A stretch of 64,000 nt of DNA from the NCBI RefSeq assembly GCF_002734215.1, contig NZ_NSEB01000004.1, positions 174,013 to 238,012 of the forward strand. Direction: 5' to 3'. The notes below the pieces were generated by a model. The model was not told the DNA's origin and did not search any database. It saw only the letters and a program-made list of their open reading frames with translations. The DNA comes from Fredinandcohnia onubensis (lineage in GTDB: Bacteria > Bacillota > Bacilli > Bacillales > Bacillaceae_L). The position numbers were made by a program, and so were the translations under genes. Below, in pieces: positions 1 to 9,016 of this stretch; the first letter of the stretch is position 1, and each line of letters opens with the position of its first letter.

Positions 1-140
1 CAACGACTAGAGAAGTACGGTCTAAGGCGAAAGCTATGACTATGAATCTCGTAGGGCAGTGAAAAGCTGTTCGAAGTGCCCAGCTCCATGAAAGTCATGG
101 ATGAAGATATAGTCTATTCTATGATCGAAAGACATAGTGG
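1..140 (+). ncRNA. 3' part of a group I self-splicing intron in a flagellin gene (copy 1)
   Basis: The window begins inside the conserved R element of a group I intron. The P7 strand GACTA (5-9) pairs with TAGTC (110-114) of the S element AAGATATAGTC. A terminal P9 stem CTATG/CATAG is visible near 118-136. Directly after it, an open frame encodes the flagellin C-terminus, so the RNA interrupts a flagellin gene whose main exon lies before the window. Group I introns are known in flagellin genes of some Bacillaceae. The 3' splice site is placed at about 140/141 by comparison with copy 2 (both continue CAAAGCAA) and is uncertain by one or two bases. The catalytic core upstream is outside the window. 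Confidence 0.85.
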
Positions 141-190
141 CAAAGCAAGCCAACCAACAACCACAAGGTGTTTTACAACTACTTCGTTAA
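141..190 (+). CDS. hag: Flagellin, last exon (C-terminal tail)
   Basis: Read in frame to the stop at 188-190, this short exon encodes KQANQQPQGVLQLLR, the strongly conserved C-terminus of Bacillus flagellin, which packs into the D0 core of the filament. Only the last 15 or so codons are in the window; the rest lies upstream, beyond the intron. A strong terminator follows at 222-256. The glycosyltransferase genes downstream fit a flagellin modification cluster. Gene identity is clear from the tail; whether splicing is efficient cannot be judged here. Confidence 0.8.
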
Positions 191-221
191 TATTAAATAT
201 TAGGAAGTAGTAACTTGAAAG

Positions 222-258
222 AAATATCGTGCTATATATTATTTAGCACGATATTTTT
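222..258 (+). terminator. Intrinsic terminator after flagellin
   Basis: A perfect 13-bp stem (AAATATCGTGCTA at 222-234 with TAGCACGATATTT at 244-256) is followed by a T tract. It ends the flagellin transcript before the glycosyltransferase genes. Confidence 0.85.
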
Positions 259-293
259 ATTGAATTTACTACTTAAGGAGGGGAACTAACAAG

Positions 294-2228
294 ATGAGGC
301 CATTTATATCATTATGCATGATTGTAAAAAATGAAGAAAAAGTAATTGAACGTTGCCTATCTTCTATAGTCAATCTAGTAGATGAAATAATTGTTGTAGA
401 TACAGGTTCAACAGATAACACTATAGAATTAGTCGCACAATACACAAAAAGCATTTATGAATTTGAATGGATAAATGATTTTTCGGCTGCACGGAATTAT
501 GCAGCATCAAAAGCTTCAGGAGAATGGATACTTGTACTTGATGCAGATGAATATATTGATGAGGAAAATTTCAAGGAATTTATTCTTGAATTAAAAAAAG
601 ATAACGGTCAATATGAATCCTATTACGCAAAAATATTAAACTTTACTGGTGATTATGGAGAACATTTAGTTCAGAACTTTCATGATAGGATTTATAAAAA
701 TAATGGTGATATTGAATACCATCGTAAAATACATGAGCAATTTAGGAGCGCAACAGGAGGCCCATTAAGAAATAATAAATCGAATTTATTAATCTTCCAT
801 TCAGGGTACCTAAAACATACTGTTTCTGAAAAAGATAAAAATCAGCGTAACAGGGAGCTACTTGATCAAGAAATGAAGTCGGGGAATAATAATGCATTTG
901 ATTTCTTTAATTTAGGTAATGAGTATAGCTCATTGGGCGATTATGGTAAAGCATTAGATTCTTATTTAGAGGCTTATAAACTTAAAAGAGATTTTCGACT
1001 TGCGTGGGTTTCTACTACATTAGTTCAAATTGTTCTCTGTTTAATTAACTTGAAAAGATATACTGATGCAATAAATGTCGCTAAGGATGCTGAGAATATT
1101 TATATTAATTCACCTGAATTTCCGTATTTAAAAGGAGAGGTATTTTTTCAAAGAGGTCAATTAGAAGATGCAAAGGTAATATTTCAGGGAATCATAAATG
1201 ATAAAGAGGAATATAGTCATATTATCTTCAGGCCTGATTTAAAGGATCAGAGACCACATCTACGTTTAGGAGAAATTTACCTTTTTCAAGAAGAGTATAA
1301 TAGTGCAATATATCACTATACTAGTGTTTTAAACATAAATAAATATAATAATGAAGCCATTAGTAAAGTAGTGGAAATACTAAGTGAGGTTCATACTATT
1401 GAAGAAATTGCAAGTTTTTTAATTTCTAAAGAACTAATTAATGAAAAAAATATTACAAGTTACGTTAAAGCGTGTTTTGAAATAGGCAATCCCTCATTAG
1501 CAATAGAAATTTTAGAAGATTATTCTGATGAGTACCAACTATTAAAGAAAGTTGCTCAATTAAAGAACCTGATTATCTACGAGCAAGGTGAAATTAAACA
1601 ATTTCATGAGGTATTTAAACCAGAAATAATAAAAAAACTGATTGAATCGAATTGGATAAATATTATCGATATTTTATTGTTAAGGAATTATGCAACTTCA
1701 TATGAAAATATATTGCAAGTATTCGATTCATTAAAACAGAACGAACAACTCAATAAATTAATAGATTTAGTAGATGGCAATGAATCAGTCATAAATGTTG
1801 ATGAAGGCTTAGTGATATATGCATTACAGGCATTTTTTGCTTATAAACAATACGACCTTTGTAATGTAATTTTAGATGAAATAGAAACAACTGATAACAA
1901 TACAGTATTAAAAATTGCAAGGGTATTATTTAATAATGGATTTAAAGGGGAGGCATTACAATTATATAATTTATGTGATTGGAATAAATTTGATGAACAG
2001 GATTTTGTTAATATTATAAATTGTTTGATGAAATCGAACAGTTTAAATAATGCATTAGACGTTTCTAATTACGCTATTATGAATAAAAATAATTTTAGAT
2101 TTTATCAGTTTGCAATAGAAATCCTAAATGCTCTAGGTGATGATGAGAATAAAGAGAAGTATATTACTAATGCATTAATGGAATATCCGGATAGCCTATG
2201 GTTAAGAAACCAATATTTACAATCATAA
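294..2228 (+). CDS. Family 2 glycosyltransferase with TPR-like C-terminal region, probably flagellin-modifying
   Basis: The N-terminal ~220 residues are a GT-A fold glycosyltransferase of the SunS-like group: the start motif CMIVKNEEKVIERCL, the nucleotide-binding DTGSTDNT and the metal-binding DADEY near residue 83. The rest of the 644 residues is helical and TPR-like (for example a repeat near residues 200-240), which in such enzymes usually holds the acceptor protein. A start at ATG 294 is supported by AAGGAGGGG about 12 bases upstream. No signal peptide or membrane segment is seen, so it acts in the cytoplasm. Its place just after flagellin suggests O-glycosylation of flagellin, but the sugar donor and acceptor are inferred. 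The gene is AT-rich compared with the neighbouring flagellar genes. Confidence 0.8.
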   Translation: MRPFISLCMIVKNEEKVIERCLSSIVNLVDEIIVVDTGSTDNTIELVAQYTKSIYEFEWINDFSAARNYAASKASGEWILVLDADEYIDEENFKEFILELKKDNGQYESYYAKILNFTGDYGEHLVQNFHDRIYKNNGDIEYHRKIHEQFRSATGGPLRNNKSNLLIFHSGYLKHTVSEKDKNQRNRELLDQEMKSGNNNAFDFFNLGNEYSSLGDYGKALDSYLEAYKLKRDFRLAWVSTTLVQIVLCLINLKRYTDAINVAKDAENIYINSPEFPYLKGEVFFQRGQLEDAKVIFQGIINDKEEYSHIIFRPDLKDQRPHLRLGEIYLFQEEYNSAIYHYTSVLNINKYNNEAISKVVEILSEVHTIEEIASFLISKELINEKNITSYVKACFEIGNPSLAIEILEDYSDEYQLLKKVAQLKNLIIYEQGEIKQFHEVFKPEIIKKLIESNWINIIDILLLRNYATSYENILQVFDSLKQNEQLNKLIDLVDGNESVINVDEGLVIYALQAFFAYKQYDLCNVILDEIETTDNNTVLKIARVLFNNGFKGEALQLYNLCDWNKFDEQDFVNIINCLMKSNSLNNALDVSNYAIMNKNNFRFYQFAIEILNALGDDENKEKYITNALMEYPDSLWLRNQYLQS

Positions 2229-2249
2229 TAAAGGACGGAATAATACATC

Positions 2250-4157
2250 ATGGATATTAATATTGAAACAAAATGTTATGAGTCTCTGGAATATTTTTTA
2301 GATGAGGATTACTTTAGAGCATATGGTATATTGTTCGATGAATTGAAAAAAAATCCTGATAATGAAATAATAAAAATATTTTTAGCAGTTTTTTCATTTT
2401 CAACAGGTAATCAAGAAATATCAGATTATTATATAGGTGAGGTAGGTCTTGAGATATATAAAAAATATTTGGCTTTTGATAGAAGTAAAAAACTCTTAGA
2501 TACCCTATTAACAAATAAAATTGAAAATAGGGAATGGAATAACTATAGAAGACCAAAAAATACAAATGAACTAAATAGAATTGCTATAACTGCCCCCATA
2601 TGTAGTGGAGATGTACTTGAAGTAGGATGTGCAAGTGGTGAATTATCATCAGTTATTGCCATGCATGTTAACAACGTATTCGGTATAGATATTGATCCTG
2701 TTGCAATTGAATTAGCTAGATACAAAGTGAAAACTTTTGGTTTAAGCAATTGTTATTTTAATCTTGGCGATGGGGCAAATCTCTCATTTCAAGATAATAC
2801 ATTTGATACGGTTATTCTTGCTGAAGTGTTGGAGCATGTTCCAGATCCTGTCCCTTTTATTGAAGAAGCATTAAGGGTATGTAAACATGGAGGAAGAATA
2901 ATTATTAGTGTTCCCAAAGGATATTCTATCCCAGATCCCGATCATGTAAGAATATTTACAAGGGAAAATTTAGTGGCTTTAATAAATAATTTTACAAGTT
3001 GCCATATTAATTGGGTAAATGAAGTACCTAGTCAGTGGATATTGTGTTATATAGACATAGAAAAGGAAAGTGATGAAGAAAGTCATTTTAATAGAAACTC
3101 TAGTTTCCTACCATCCCATAGATTGAACGAGATGGATTACAATGAAAAAGTATCAATAATAATACCGACCTATAATAGGGCTAGTTACTTAAAAGAATCA
3201 TTAGAAAGTGTATTATTCCAAACCTATCCAAATAAGGAAATTATAGTTGTAAATGATGGTTCAACTGATGAAACGGATAAGATACTTAAAGAATATCAAC
3301 ATTCAATAACTTACATTTCAAAAGAAAATGGTGGAAAATCTTCTGCAATAAATCTTGGGATGGAAAAAGCGACAGGAGACTATATTTGGATATTTGATGA
3401 TGACGATATCGCCTTACCAAAAAAGTTAGAGATTCAAATTAGAAAATTTCAAGAAAATAAAAGCATTGGACTTATTCATACATCTGCTATCTATCTTCAA
3501 GAGTATAACAATTCCTTAATTCATTCTGGGATGTGGAATGCGAGGAATGTAGAATCCCAATTTGCTTTGAAAGAACAGATTAAGGGGAATCACTTTTTTA
3601 CTCCTAGTGTTATTGTTCGAAGAGAATGTTACGACAAAGTAGGTAAGTGGGATGAAAGTCTTGTAAGAGCTCAAGATTATGATATGTGGACACGAATTTG
3701 TAGGTATTTCAACACATTAGCTCTACCAATACCAACCTTACATTATCGATTACATTCAGGAACTCGTGGGACAAAAATGGAAAGCATCCAAATAAATAAT
3801 TTGCAGGAATCCACTATGAAGTATCATCAGTTAGTAGTGAAAAAAGTACATGATATTCCTATTGAAGAGATTTATCCAAAAGACATTCGAATTAAGGACA
3901 ACAATGTTTATTTGATTGAATCTTTACTTGAAAGAGCATTATATATGGCAAATAATGATTTACTTAAAGAGTGTATGGAAGATATTGAAAAGGCTAAACA
4001 AATTGCAATGAACAGTGAAATTCAGTATTTAAATTTTTCACTACAAGGCTTACAAATAATAAAAGAACTGGATAAAGTTATTAGTCAGTTAGGTGAATCT
4101 AGAGCAGTACTCGGTATATTATTTTTTATTAGAATGATTAAACGCGCAAACGCATAA
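2250..4157 (+). CDS. Bifunctional SAM methyltransferase-glycosyltransferase fusion
   Basis: Two catalytic domains lie in one 635-residue chain. Residues ~115-235 are a class I SAM-dependent methyltransferase (motif I VLEVGCASGELS, then ILAEVLEHVPDP). Residues ~300-520 are a family 2 glycosyltransferase (VSIIIPTYNRASYL, VNDGSTDETD and a run of four aspartates as the metal site). The N-terminal ~100 residues are helical. The gene starts 21 bases after the previous one, so the two are probably co-transcribed. A likely role is adding and methylating a sugar on flagellin or another surface glycan; linking both steps in one protein suggests a methylated sugar product, which is inference. No membrane segments are seen. 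Confidence 0.8.
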   Translation: MDINIETKCYESLEYFLDEDYFRAYGILFDELKKNPDNEIIKIFLAVFSFSTGNQEISDYYIGEVGLEIYKKYLAFDRSKKLLDTLLTNKIENREWNNYRRPKNTNELNRIAITAPICSGDVLEVGCASGELSSVIAMHVNNVFGIDIDPVAIELARYKVKTFGLSNCYFNLGDGANLSFQDNTFDTVILAEVLEHVPDPVPFIEEALRVCKHGGRIIISVPKGYSIPDPDHVRIFTRENLVALINNFTSCHINWVNEVPSQWILCYIDIEKESDEESHFNRNSSFLPSHRLNEMDYNEKVSIIIPTYNRASYLKESLESVLFQTYPNKEIIVVNDGSTDETDKILKEYQHSITYISKENGGKSSAINLGMEKATGDYIWIFDDDDIALPKKLEIQIRKFQENKSIGLIHTSAIYLQEYNNSLIHSGMWNARNVESQFALKEQIKGNHFFTPSVIVRRECYDKVGKWDESLVRAQDYDMWTRICRYFNTLALPIPTLHYRLHSGTRGTKMESIQINNLQESTMKYHQLVVKKVHDIPIEEIYPKDIRIKDNNVYLIESLLERALYMANNDLLKECMEDIEKAKQIAMNSEIQYLNFSLQGLQIIKELDKVISQLGESRAVLGILFFIRMIKRANA

Positions 4158-4425
4158 GAATATATTCTAAATCGCTTAAATGTAAAATAATCTTTCTCCT
4201 TATAGTAAATGAAGATTTAGATTATTCTATGGACAAAGACATAGCTACAAATCAGTACTTAAATACTTGAAGTTTTTCATAGGCATCAGTAACTGAATAA
4301 AATAATAAACACTATATAGATTGCTAAATATCGATATTAAATTTATAGTAACTTTTTATTAATTTAATTTATCTTTAAAGAGTATTGTAAGATATTCTGA
4401 TTGACTAAAGTCAGGAAGTGGGATT
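4158..4425 (+). other. Intergenic region holding a degenerate third intron tail
   Basis: This AT-rich spacer contains, at 4208-4256, a stretch very like the 3' end of the two group I introns in the window: GAAGATTTAG then ATTATTCTATG, and a P9-like stem CTATG/CATAG. The S element is mutated (TAGAT instead of TAGTC), which would break P7, and no flagellin tail follows. It looks like the relic of a former flagellin-intron copy in front of the third glycosyltransferase gene. Nothing else is recognised here. Confidence 0.6.
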
Positions 4426-5514
4426 TTGCCAAAATTATCATTAACAATGATTGTTAAAAATGAGCAAAAATATCTAGAACGGTGTTTAAATAGCGTTAAA
4501 AATATTGTTGATGAGATTATTATTGTAGATACTGGATCTACGGACGATACAAAAGTTATTGCTTCTTCTTTTCAAGCAAAAATATATGACTATCAATGGA
4601 TTGATGACTTTTCAGTTGCACGAAATTTTGCTCTTCTACAGTCAACTGGGGATTGGAATCTTATATTGGATGCTGATGAGTATATAGTCAATGATTGTAA
4701 TGTAGATATTGTTGATTTTATAAATAATGAAAATAATCAGAACATCATCGGACGTATTAAAATTGTTAATAAGTTTGTTCAAAACAGTGAAATTAGATAC
4801 TCCGAGGCTTTCGTATCTAGATTAATTCCAAAGGGTATCGGATATACGGGGCGTATACATGAACAAATAGAGTCGGATTTTGTTAGAAAAAATATAAATG
4901 TTGAAGTATTTCATGATGGTTACTTTGAAAAAGATAAAACACAGCGGAATTTATCTATATTACTAAAAGAACTTGAAGAAAAGCCCTATGATGATTACAT
5001 CCTCTATCAGGTTGGAAAACAGTATCAATTAAAAAAACGATTACAAGAGTCTGAAAAGTATTTTGGTGAAAGTAATAAATTAATAGCGTCAGATAGTTGG
5101 TATAGACCATCACTTATTGTGGATTATTTATATGTAATTATAAATAATAAGTCCTTTGCTAAGGGGCTAAGGATTATTCATCAAGAACAAGAGAGGTTGG
5201 CAGATATGCCAGATTTTCATTTTGTTTGTGGTTTGTTTTATATGGAATTAGTCTTTTATAATATCAAGCAATACGGTCACTTGTTTAAAAATATCGAGAA
5301 AAGCTTTCTTAACTGCTTAGCAATTGGAGAGACAAGTGAGTATGATAGTGTTAAAGGAACCGGTAGCTTTTTAGCTAGTTATAACTTAGGTGTTTATTAT
5401 GAAACTACAGGGGATATTAAGAAGGGAATTTACTATTATCAAAATGCAAGTCAATACCAATATGAACCTGCTATTGATCGTTTGCGTCGGTTAGTAAAAA
5501 GCAATATTGATTGA
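4426..5514 (+). CDS. Family 2 glycosyltransferase with TPR-like C-terminal region
   Basis: This 362-residue protein is a shorter relative of the enzyme at 294-2228: LTMIVKNEQKYLERCL, DTGSTDDTK and DADEY are in the same order, followed by a helical tail. The start is a TTG at 4426 with AGGA about nine bases upstream; no earlier start fits. It probably belongs to the same protein-glycosylation system. The gene is followed by an orphan group I intron and flagellin tail, so it seems to have replaced the body of a second flagellin gene or been inserted before it. Substrate is unknown. Confidence 0.8.
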   Translation: MPKLSLTMIVKNEQKYLERCLNSVKNIVDEIIIVDTGSTDDTKVIASSFQAKIYDYQWIDDFSVARNFALLQSTGDWNLILDADEYIVNDCNVDIVDFINNENNQNIIGRIKIVNKFVQNSEIRYSEAFVSRLIPKGIGYTGRIHEQIESDFVRKNINVEVFHDGYFEKDKTQRNLSILLKELEEKPYDDYILYQVGKQYQLKKRLQESEKYFGESNKLIASDSWYRPSLIVDYLYVIINNKSFAKGLRIIHQEQERLADMPDFHFVCGLFYMELVFYNIKQYGHLFKNIEKSFLNCLAIGETSEYDSVKGTGSFLASYNLGVYYETTGDIKKGIYYYQNASQYQYEPAIDRLRRLVKSNID

Positions 5515-5579
5515 ATTGTTTATTTAGATACTTATTAATAGATTCTTAGTAGTGTTATTCATGCTTCTTAAGCCTTTTT

Positions 5580-6006
5580 AAAATCGAATTGGCGGAAGAG
5601 ATTTATCCAAAATGCTGAGTTTTAAGAGTAATTGTTTATGCGGAATCTCGTATCCGTGACGTAGATTATGCTTTAGTTGCTTAAGCAGTGGAAAGGACAG
5701 TCGTCCTAGCTGATAACGGCTAGTGATAATAATCGGGTGAATTGCTGGAAAACCCATAGAGTTTTTCTTACCACAACGTAGTTGGAAACGACAAACGTGA
5801 TGGTTCGAAAAAGAAAAGATATGGGCAAGCAGCAGGCAAGCTTCTGTGAGGAAACTCTGGAGAAGGTTCAACGACTAGAGAATACGGTCTAAGGCATAAG
5901 GCTATGATAATGAATCTCGTAGGGCAGTAAATGCTGTTCGAAGTGCCCAGCTCCATAAAAAATGGGTGAAGATATAGTCTATTCTGTAATTGAAAGATAA
6001 CAGTCG
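5580..6006 (+). ncRNA. Group I intron, second copy, without a 5' exon
   Basis: Core elements are present in order: P element AATTGCTGGAAA (5740-5751), a Q-like GCAGCAGG after 5828, R element TTCAACGACTAGA (5867-5879) and S element AAGATATAGTC (5969-5979). P7 pairs GACTA (5873-5877) with TAGTC (5975-5979). The P9 stem is CTGT/ACAG here but CTATG/CATAG in copy 1, a compensatory change that supports the fold. It is about 87% like copy 1 by eye over the shared 3' part. The 5' boundary is not resolvable; 5580 is only where core-like sequence may begin. No flagellin coding sequence lies upstream, so it is orphaned. Confidence 0.75.
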
Positions 6007-6056
6007 CAAAGCAACCGAACCAACAACCACAAGGAGTTGTACAACTTATTCGTTAA
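6007..6056 (+). pseudogene. Orphan flagellin C-terminal exon (remnant of a second flagellin gene)
   Basis: Directly after the second intron the frame reads KQPNQQPQGVVQLIR and stops at 6054-6056, the same tail as in the first flagellin with four substitutions. The other ~95% of the gene is missing, because the upstream neighbour is a glycosyltransferase gene. It is the leftover of a duplicated flagellin gene. Confidence 0.75.
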
Positions 6057-6082
6057 TAAATATTCACTGAAGATGGCTACCT

Positions 6083-6935
6083 TTATAGGCGGCCATCCTT
6101 TCTTAATTCTTTTAATTTGTATACTATTGACCAATAGGACCTATTAAACATTCTGCAATAACCTTATCTTTTTCTCCTTTCAGTTTCAGCTCAACCATTT
6201 TTAGAATCTACGCTTCTGTAAAATTTTTATTTCGATCACTATTGGATGAAAGAATAGTATAATCTGGGTATTTTTTGTGATAGATTTCAGTTTCTTGTTG
6301 AAGCCTCCACTCCCAATTAGTTTTATAGTACATACTTGGGCAAGTAGCAGTGACTGGGGATATACTTTTTAGAAAATCATATGTATTGTCTGTTGAAGTA
6401 AACCTTAGTATGTGATCATGTCCATCCCTGCGTTTGTTAATTGAAAATTTAATGTGAAGGGTTTCTTGAATATGAAGACTAAGGATTTGTAGTTGTTCAA
6501 GATGAAAGTTTTGTAAGTACAGATATACATTTGGAGTTAAATAGATTAGCCTTTTTTGTGATTAATTCTTGAGGTAATTGAGAGAGTTCCATCATCCATG
6601 TAATTAATAGCTGAAAAATGTAAAAGTGTACACTTAGATAATAATTCAACGGAAATAACTTTTTCTCCAGCAGGGTTGTAAAAATGCGGATATAATTCAG
6701 TAAATAGTGGCAATGATTTTGACCGTAACGTATTGCTTTTAGATGTGATGTACAATAAATCCGGAACAAATGACATCTTCCATTTTCGATAGTCTAATTG
6801 TTTGATACCAAAATGTTCACGGTAACTATTATTTTTACTTCGCGTGCCTTTATACAGCTTGACTATTTCACCATCTCCAATAATGCTTCCGATTAGTACG
6901 TTTTGTTGAATGGCTGTTAGATTGTAAAAATTCAT
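6083..6935 (-). pseudogene. LAGLIDADG homing endonuclease, broken by frameshifts and a stop
   Basis: The N-terminal part (6546-6935) has the two LAGLIDADG-type motifs (LIGSIIGDGEI and a later FSAINYMDDGTLS). The frame is lost at a run of six T (6552-6557); in another frame it continues as LIYLTPNVYLYLQ down to an in-frame TAG at 6208-6210. After that the same frame goes on (ILKMVELKLKGEKDKVIAE), then a second frameshift near 6140 leads to NRSYWSIVYKLKELRK, a helix-turn-helix-like tail, ending at 6083-6085. Joined, the parts make about 280 residues, a normal length for a free-standing LAGLIDADG enzyme with a C-terminal HTH. It lies convergent to and outside the orphan intron, and probably once mobilised it. 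Confidence 0.8.
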
Positions 6936-7027
6936 CTTATTCCCTCTTTATTCTCATTATACCGAACATATGTCCCGTGAATAAGAAGCTTATTAAAAAT
7001 AATTGGGAGAAACATAACGAAGCTAGC

Positions 7028-7054
7028 TTAATAATTTTTTAATCCTTCCGATAT
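7028..7054 (+). promoter_or_regulatory. Candidate sigma-D (flagellar) promoter
   Basis: TCCGATAT at 7047-7054 matches the sigma-D -10 element GCCGATAT at seven of eight positions, and TTAA/TAAT lies 14-15 bases upstream, where TAAA is expected. It is 37 bases before flaG and fits late flagellar gene control. The -35 match is weak. Confidence 0.5.
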
Positions 7055-7090
7055 AACTAATAAAGACCCGTTCGTTTAGGAGGAAGCTAA

Positions 7091-7453
7091 ATGTCGATCG
7101 ATAAAATCTCTTCTAACACAACGATGAACTTCAACACAGACTATTTCCAACATAAAAAATTATATGAAACTGAAAATAAAGTGGATGCCTTGAGGAACAC
7201 GGAACCTGCCCCTTTGTCCCAAATAGTGTCAAAAGAGAATGTCCAACAGGTGATCGATAGCCTGAATAAATTTTTGGAACCGAATAATACATCTTTAAAA
7301 TTTGAGCTTCATAAGGATTTAAAAGAATACTACGTGACAATTGTTAATAATGATACGCATGAGGTTGTTCGGGAAATTCCTTCTAAGAAAATATTAGATA
7401 TTTACGCAGCTATGACGGAGTTTCTTGGTTTCGTTGTAGATAAAAAGATTTAA
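7091..7453 (+). CDS. flaG: FlaG family flagellar protein
   Basis: This 120-residue protein has the FlaG/YvyC layout: a variable N-terminal half and a conserved C-terminal half (LKFELHKDLKEYYVTIVN, then VVREIPSKKILDIYAAM). FlaG influences filament length and assembly; its exact function is unclear. AGGAGGAAGCTA precedes ATG 7091. It heads the flaG-fliD-fliS-fliT operon, with 15 bases before fliD. Confidence 0.9.
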   Translation: MSIDKISSNTTMNFNTDYFQHKKLYETENKVDALRNTEPAPLSQIVSKENVQQVIDSLNKFLEPNNTSLKFELHKDLKEYYVTIVNNDTHEVVREIPSKKILDIYAAMTEFLGFVVDKKI

Positions 7454-7468
7454 AGGCGGTGAACACCG

Positions 7469-8998
7469 ATGAATATGCGAATAGGTGGATTAGCAAGTGG
7501 AATGGATACTGATACACTTGTTAGTGATTTAATGAAGGCAGAACGAATTCCGCTAGATAAGCTCCAACAGAAGAAGCAGAAATTGGAATGGCAACGTGAC
7601 GATTATCGTGAAGTCAATTCCATGATGTTAAATTTTAATAAGTTTTTGTTTGATGATTTGATATTATCAAATACCTATAATAAAAAGACAGTTAGTATTT
7701 CAAATCCAGATGAAATATCAGTTCGTAATATAAATTCAACCAGTGACTTTTCTGGTACGATCAATGTTACTCAATTGGCTAAGTCCTCAACGTTTATTAG
7801 TGGCGAAACAGGTGTCACTGATTCTTCTAAAACTTTAAACGAACTATTTGGATTAACTGGAACTCAAGAAGTAAAAATCCAAGCAATTAAAGCTGATGGT
7901 ACGATGGATTCAACTGGGAAGACACTCTCTTTTGATCCAATGGTTGATACTTTAAGTACTGTGATTTCAAAAATCAACAGTGAAACAGGTGTGTCGGCTT
8001 TCTTTGACTCTCAAACTGGAAAACTTGCTATTACAGCTAAAAATACCGGTGATATAAGTGGGCAAGATGAAATAATTCTATCAAATGTTCAAGGTAGTTT
8101 GTTTTCATCATTAAAGTTAGATAATTCGGACTCGGATCCTTTAAAACAAGTAACCAAAATTCAAGGCGCAAATGCGGAGTTTACCTATAATGGTTTAACT
8201 ACAACACGTCCTTCAAATGTCTTCACTATCAATGGATTTGAAGTAACCTTAAAAAATAATAGTGGTGAAGATGTAAACTTTAATTCCTCAGCAGATGTGG
8301 ATAAGATATTAGAGAAAATTGTAAAGTTTGTTGATGATTACAACAAATTAATTGAAAAGGTAAATGGTAAACTAGTTGAAAAAAGTTATCGCGATTATCA
8401 GCCACTTTCAAACGAACAAAAAGAAGCAATGGAAGAGAAAGAAATTGAACTTTGGGAAGAAAAGGCTCGTAGTGGATTATTACGAAATGATTCCATATTA
8501 TCATCAGCAATAAACAAGATGAGAACTGCCCTTTATACTCCTGTTTCAGGATTGGATGGATTAAATCAATTATCTGATTTCGGTATTACAACGTCTGAGA
8601 ATTATCTTGATAAGGGAAAATTAGTTATTAATGAGGATAAGTTGAGAGAAGCTATCACAAAAGACCCTAAAGCAATCTTTGACGTTTTTGCGAAAGACGG
8701 AACAACTTCTCAGGAAAAAGGACTGGCAAGGCGACTCCGGGATATCCTTCAAGGAGATAGTAAACATCCAGATGAAGGTGTCATGGATGCACTTGAGAAG
8801 AAAGCTGGAACATCATCTAGTGTAACTAATACCTTCTCAATCGGAAAACTGTTAAACAATGTGGATGACCAAATTGATCGTTTTGAAGACAGACTTCTTC
8901 AAGTTGAAAATAGATATTGGCGTCAATTCACTGAGATGGAAAAAGCAATCCAGAGAGCAAATCAGCAATCTATGTATCTTATGCAGCAATTTAGTTAA
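7469..8998 (+). CDS. fliD: Flagellar filament cap protein FliD (HAP2)
   Basis: This 509-residue protein forms the cap at the filament tip that folds exported flagellin into place. The N-terminus has the family signature GLASGMDTDTLVSDLMKAE, residues ~1-100 and the last ~80 are the helical D0/D1 regions, and a beta-rich hook-IN-like segment lies between. A C-terminal coiled coil (RFEDRLLQVENRYWRQF) ends the protein. Length is normal for Bacillus. The start at ATG 7469 follows AAAGGCGGTG. It has no signal peptide, being exported through the flagellar type III apparatus. Confidence 0.95.
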   Translation: MNMRIGGLASGMDTDTLVSDLMKAERIPLDKLQQKKQKLEWQRDDYREVNSMMLNFNKFLFDDLILSNTYNKKTVSISNPDEISVRNINSTSDFSGTINVTQLAKSSTFISGETGVTDSSKTLNELFGLTGTQEVKIQAIKADGTMDSTGKTLSFDPMVDTLSTVISKINSETGVSAFFDSQTGKLAITAKNTGDISGQDEIILSNVQGSLFSSLKLDNSDSDPLKQVTKIQGANAEFTYNGLTTTRPSNVFTINGFEVTLKNNSGEDVNFNSSADVDKILEKIVKFVDDYNKLIEKVNGKLVEKSYRDYQPLSNEQKEAMEEKEIELWEEKARSGLLRNDSILSSAINKMRTALYTPVSGLDGLNQLSDFGITTSENYLDKGKLVINEDKLREAITKDPKAIFDVFAKDGTTSQEKGLARRLRDILQGDSKHPDEGVMDALEKKAGTSSSVTNTFSIGKLLNNVDDQIDRFEDRLLQVENRYWRQFTEMEKAIQRANQQSMYLMQQFS

Positions 8999-9016
8999 TT
9001 TTAGGAGTGATATATC

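Noticed and set aside
5578..5871. Reverse-strand 97-codon open frame
   Set aside because: It overlaps the group I intron core, lacks a ribosome site and resembles no protein family.
5580..6056. Trans-splicing group I ribozyme supplying flagellin tails
   Set aside because: Nothing in the sequence indicates a matching split 5' half; a truncated duplicate explains it more simply.
6497..6769. Separate 90-codon reverse-strand gene
   Set aside because: It is an alternative frame over the frameshifted LAGLIDADG endonuclease gene.
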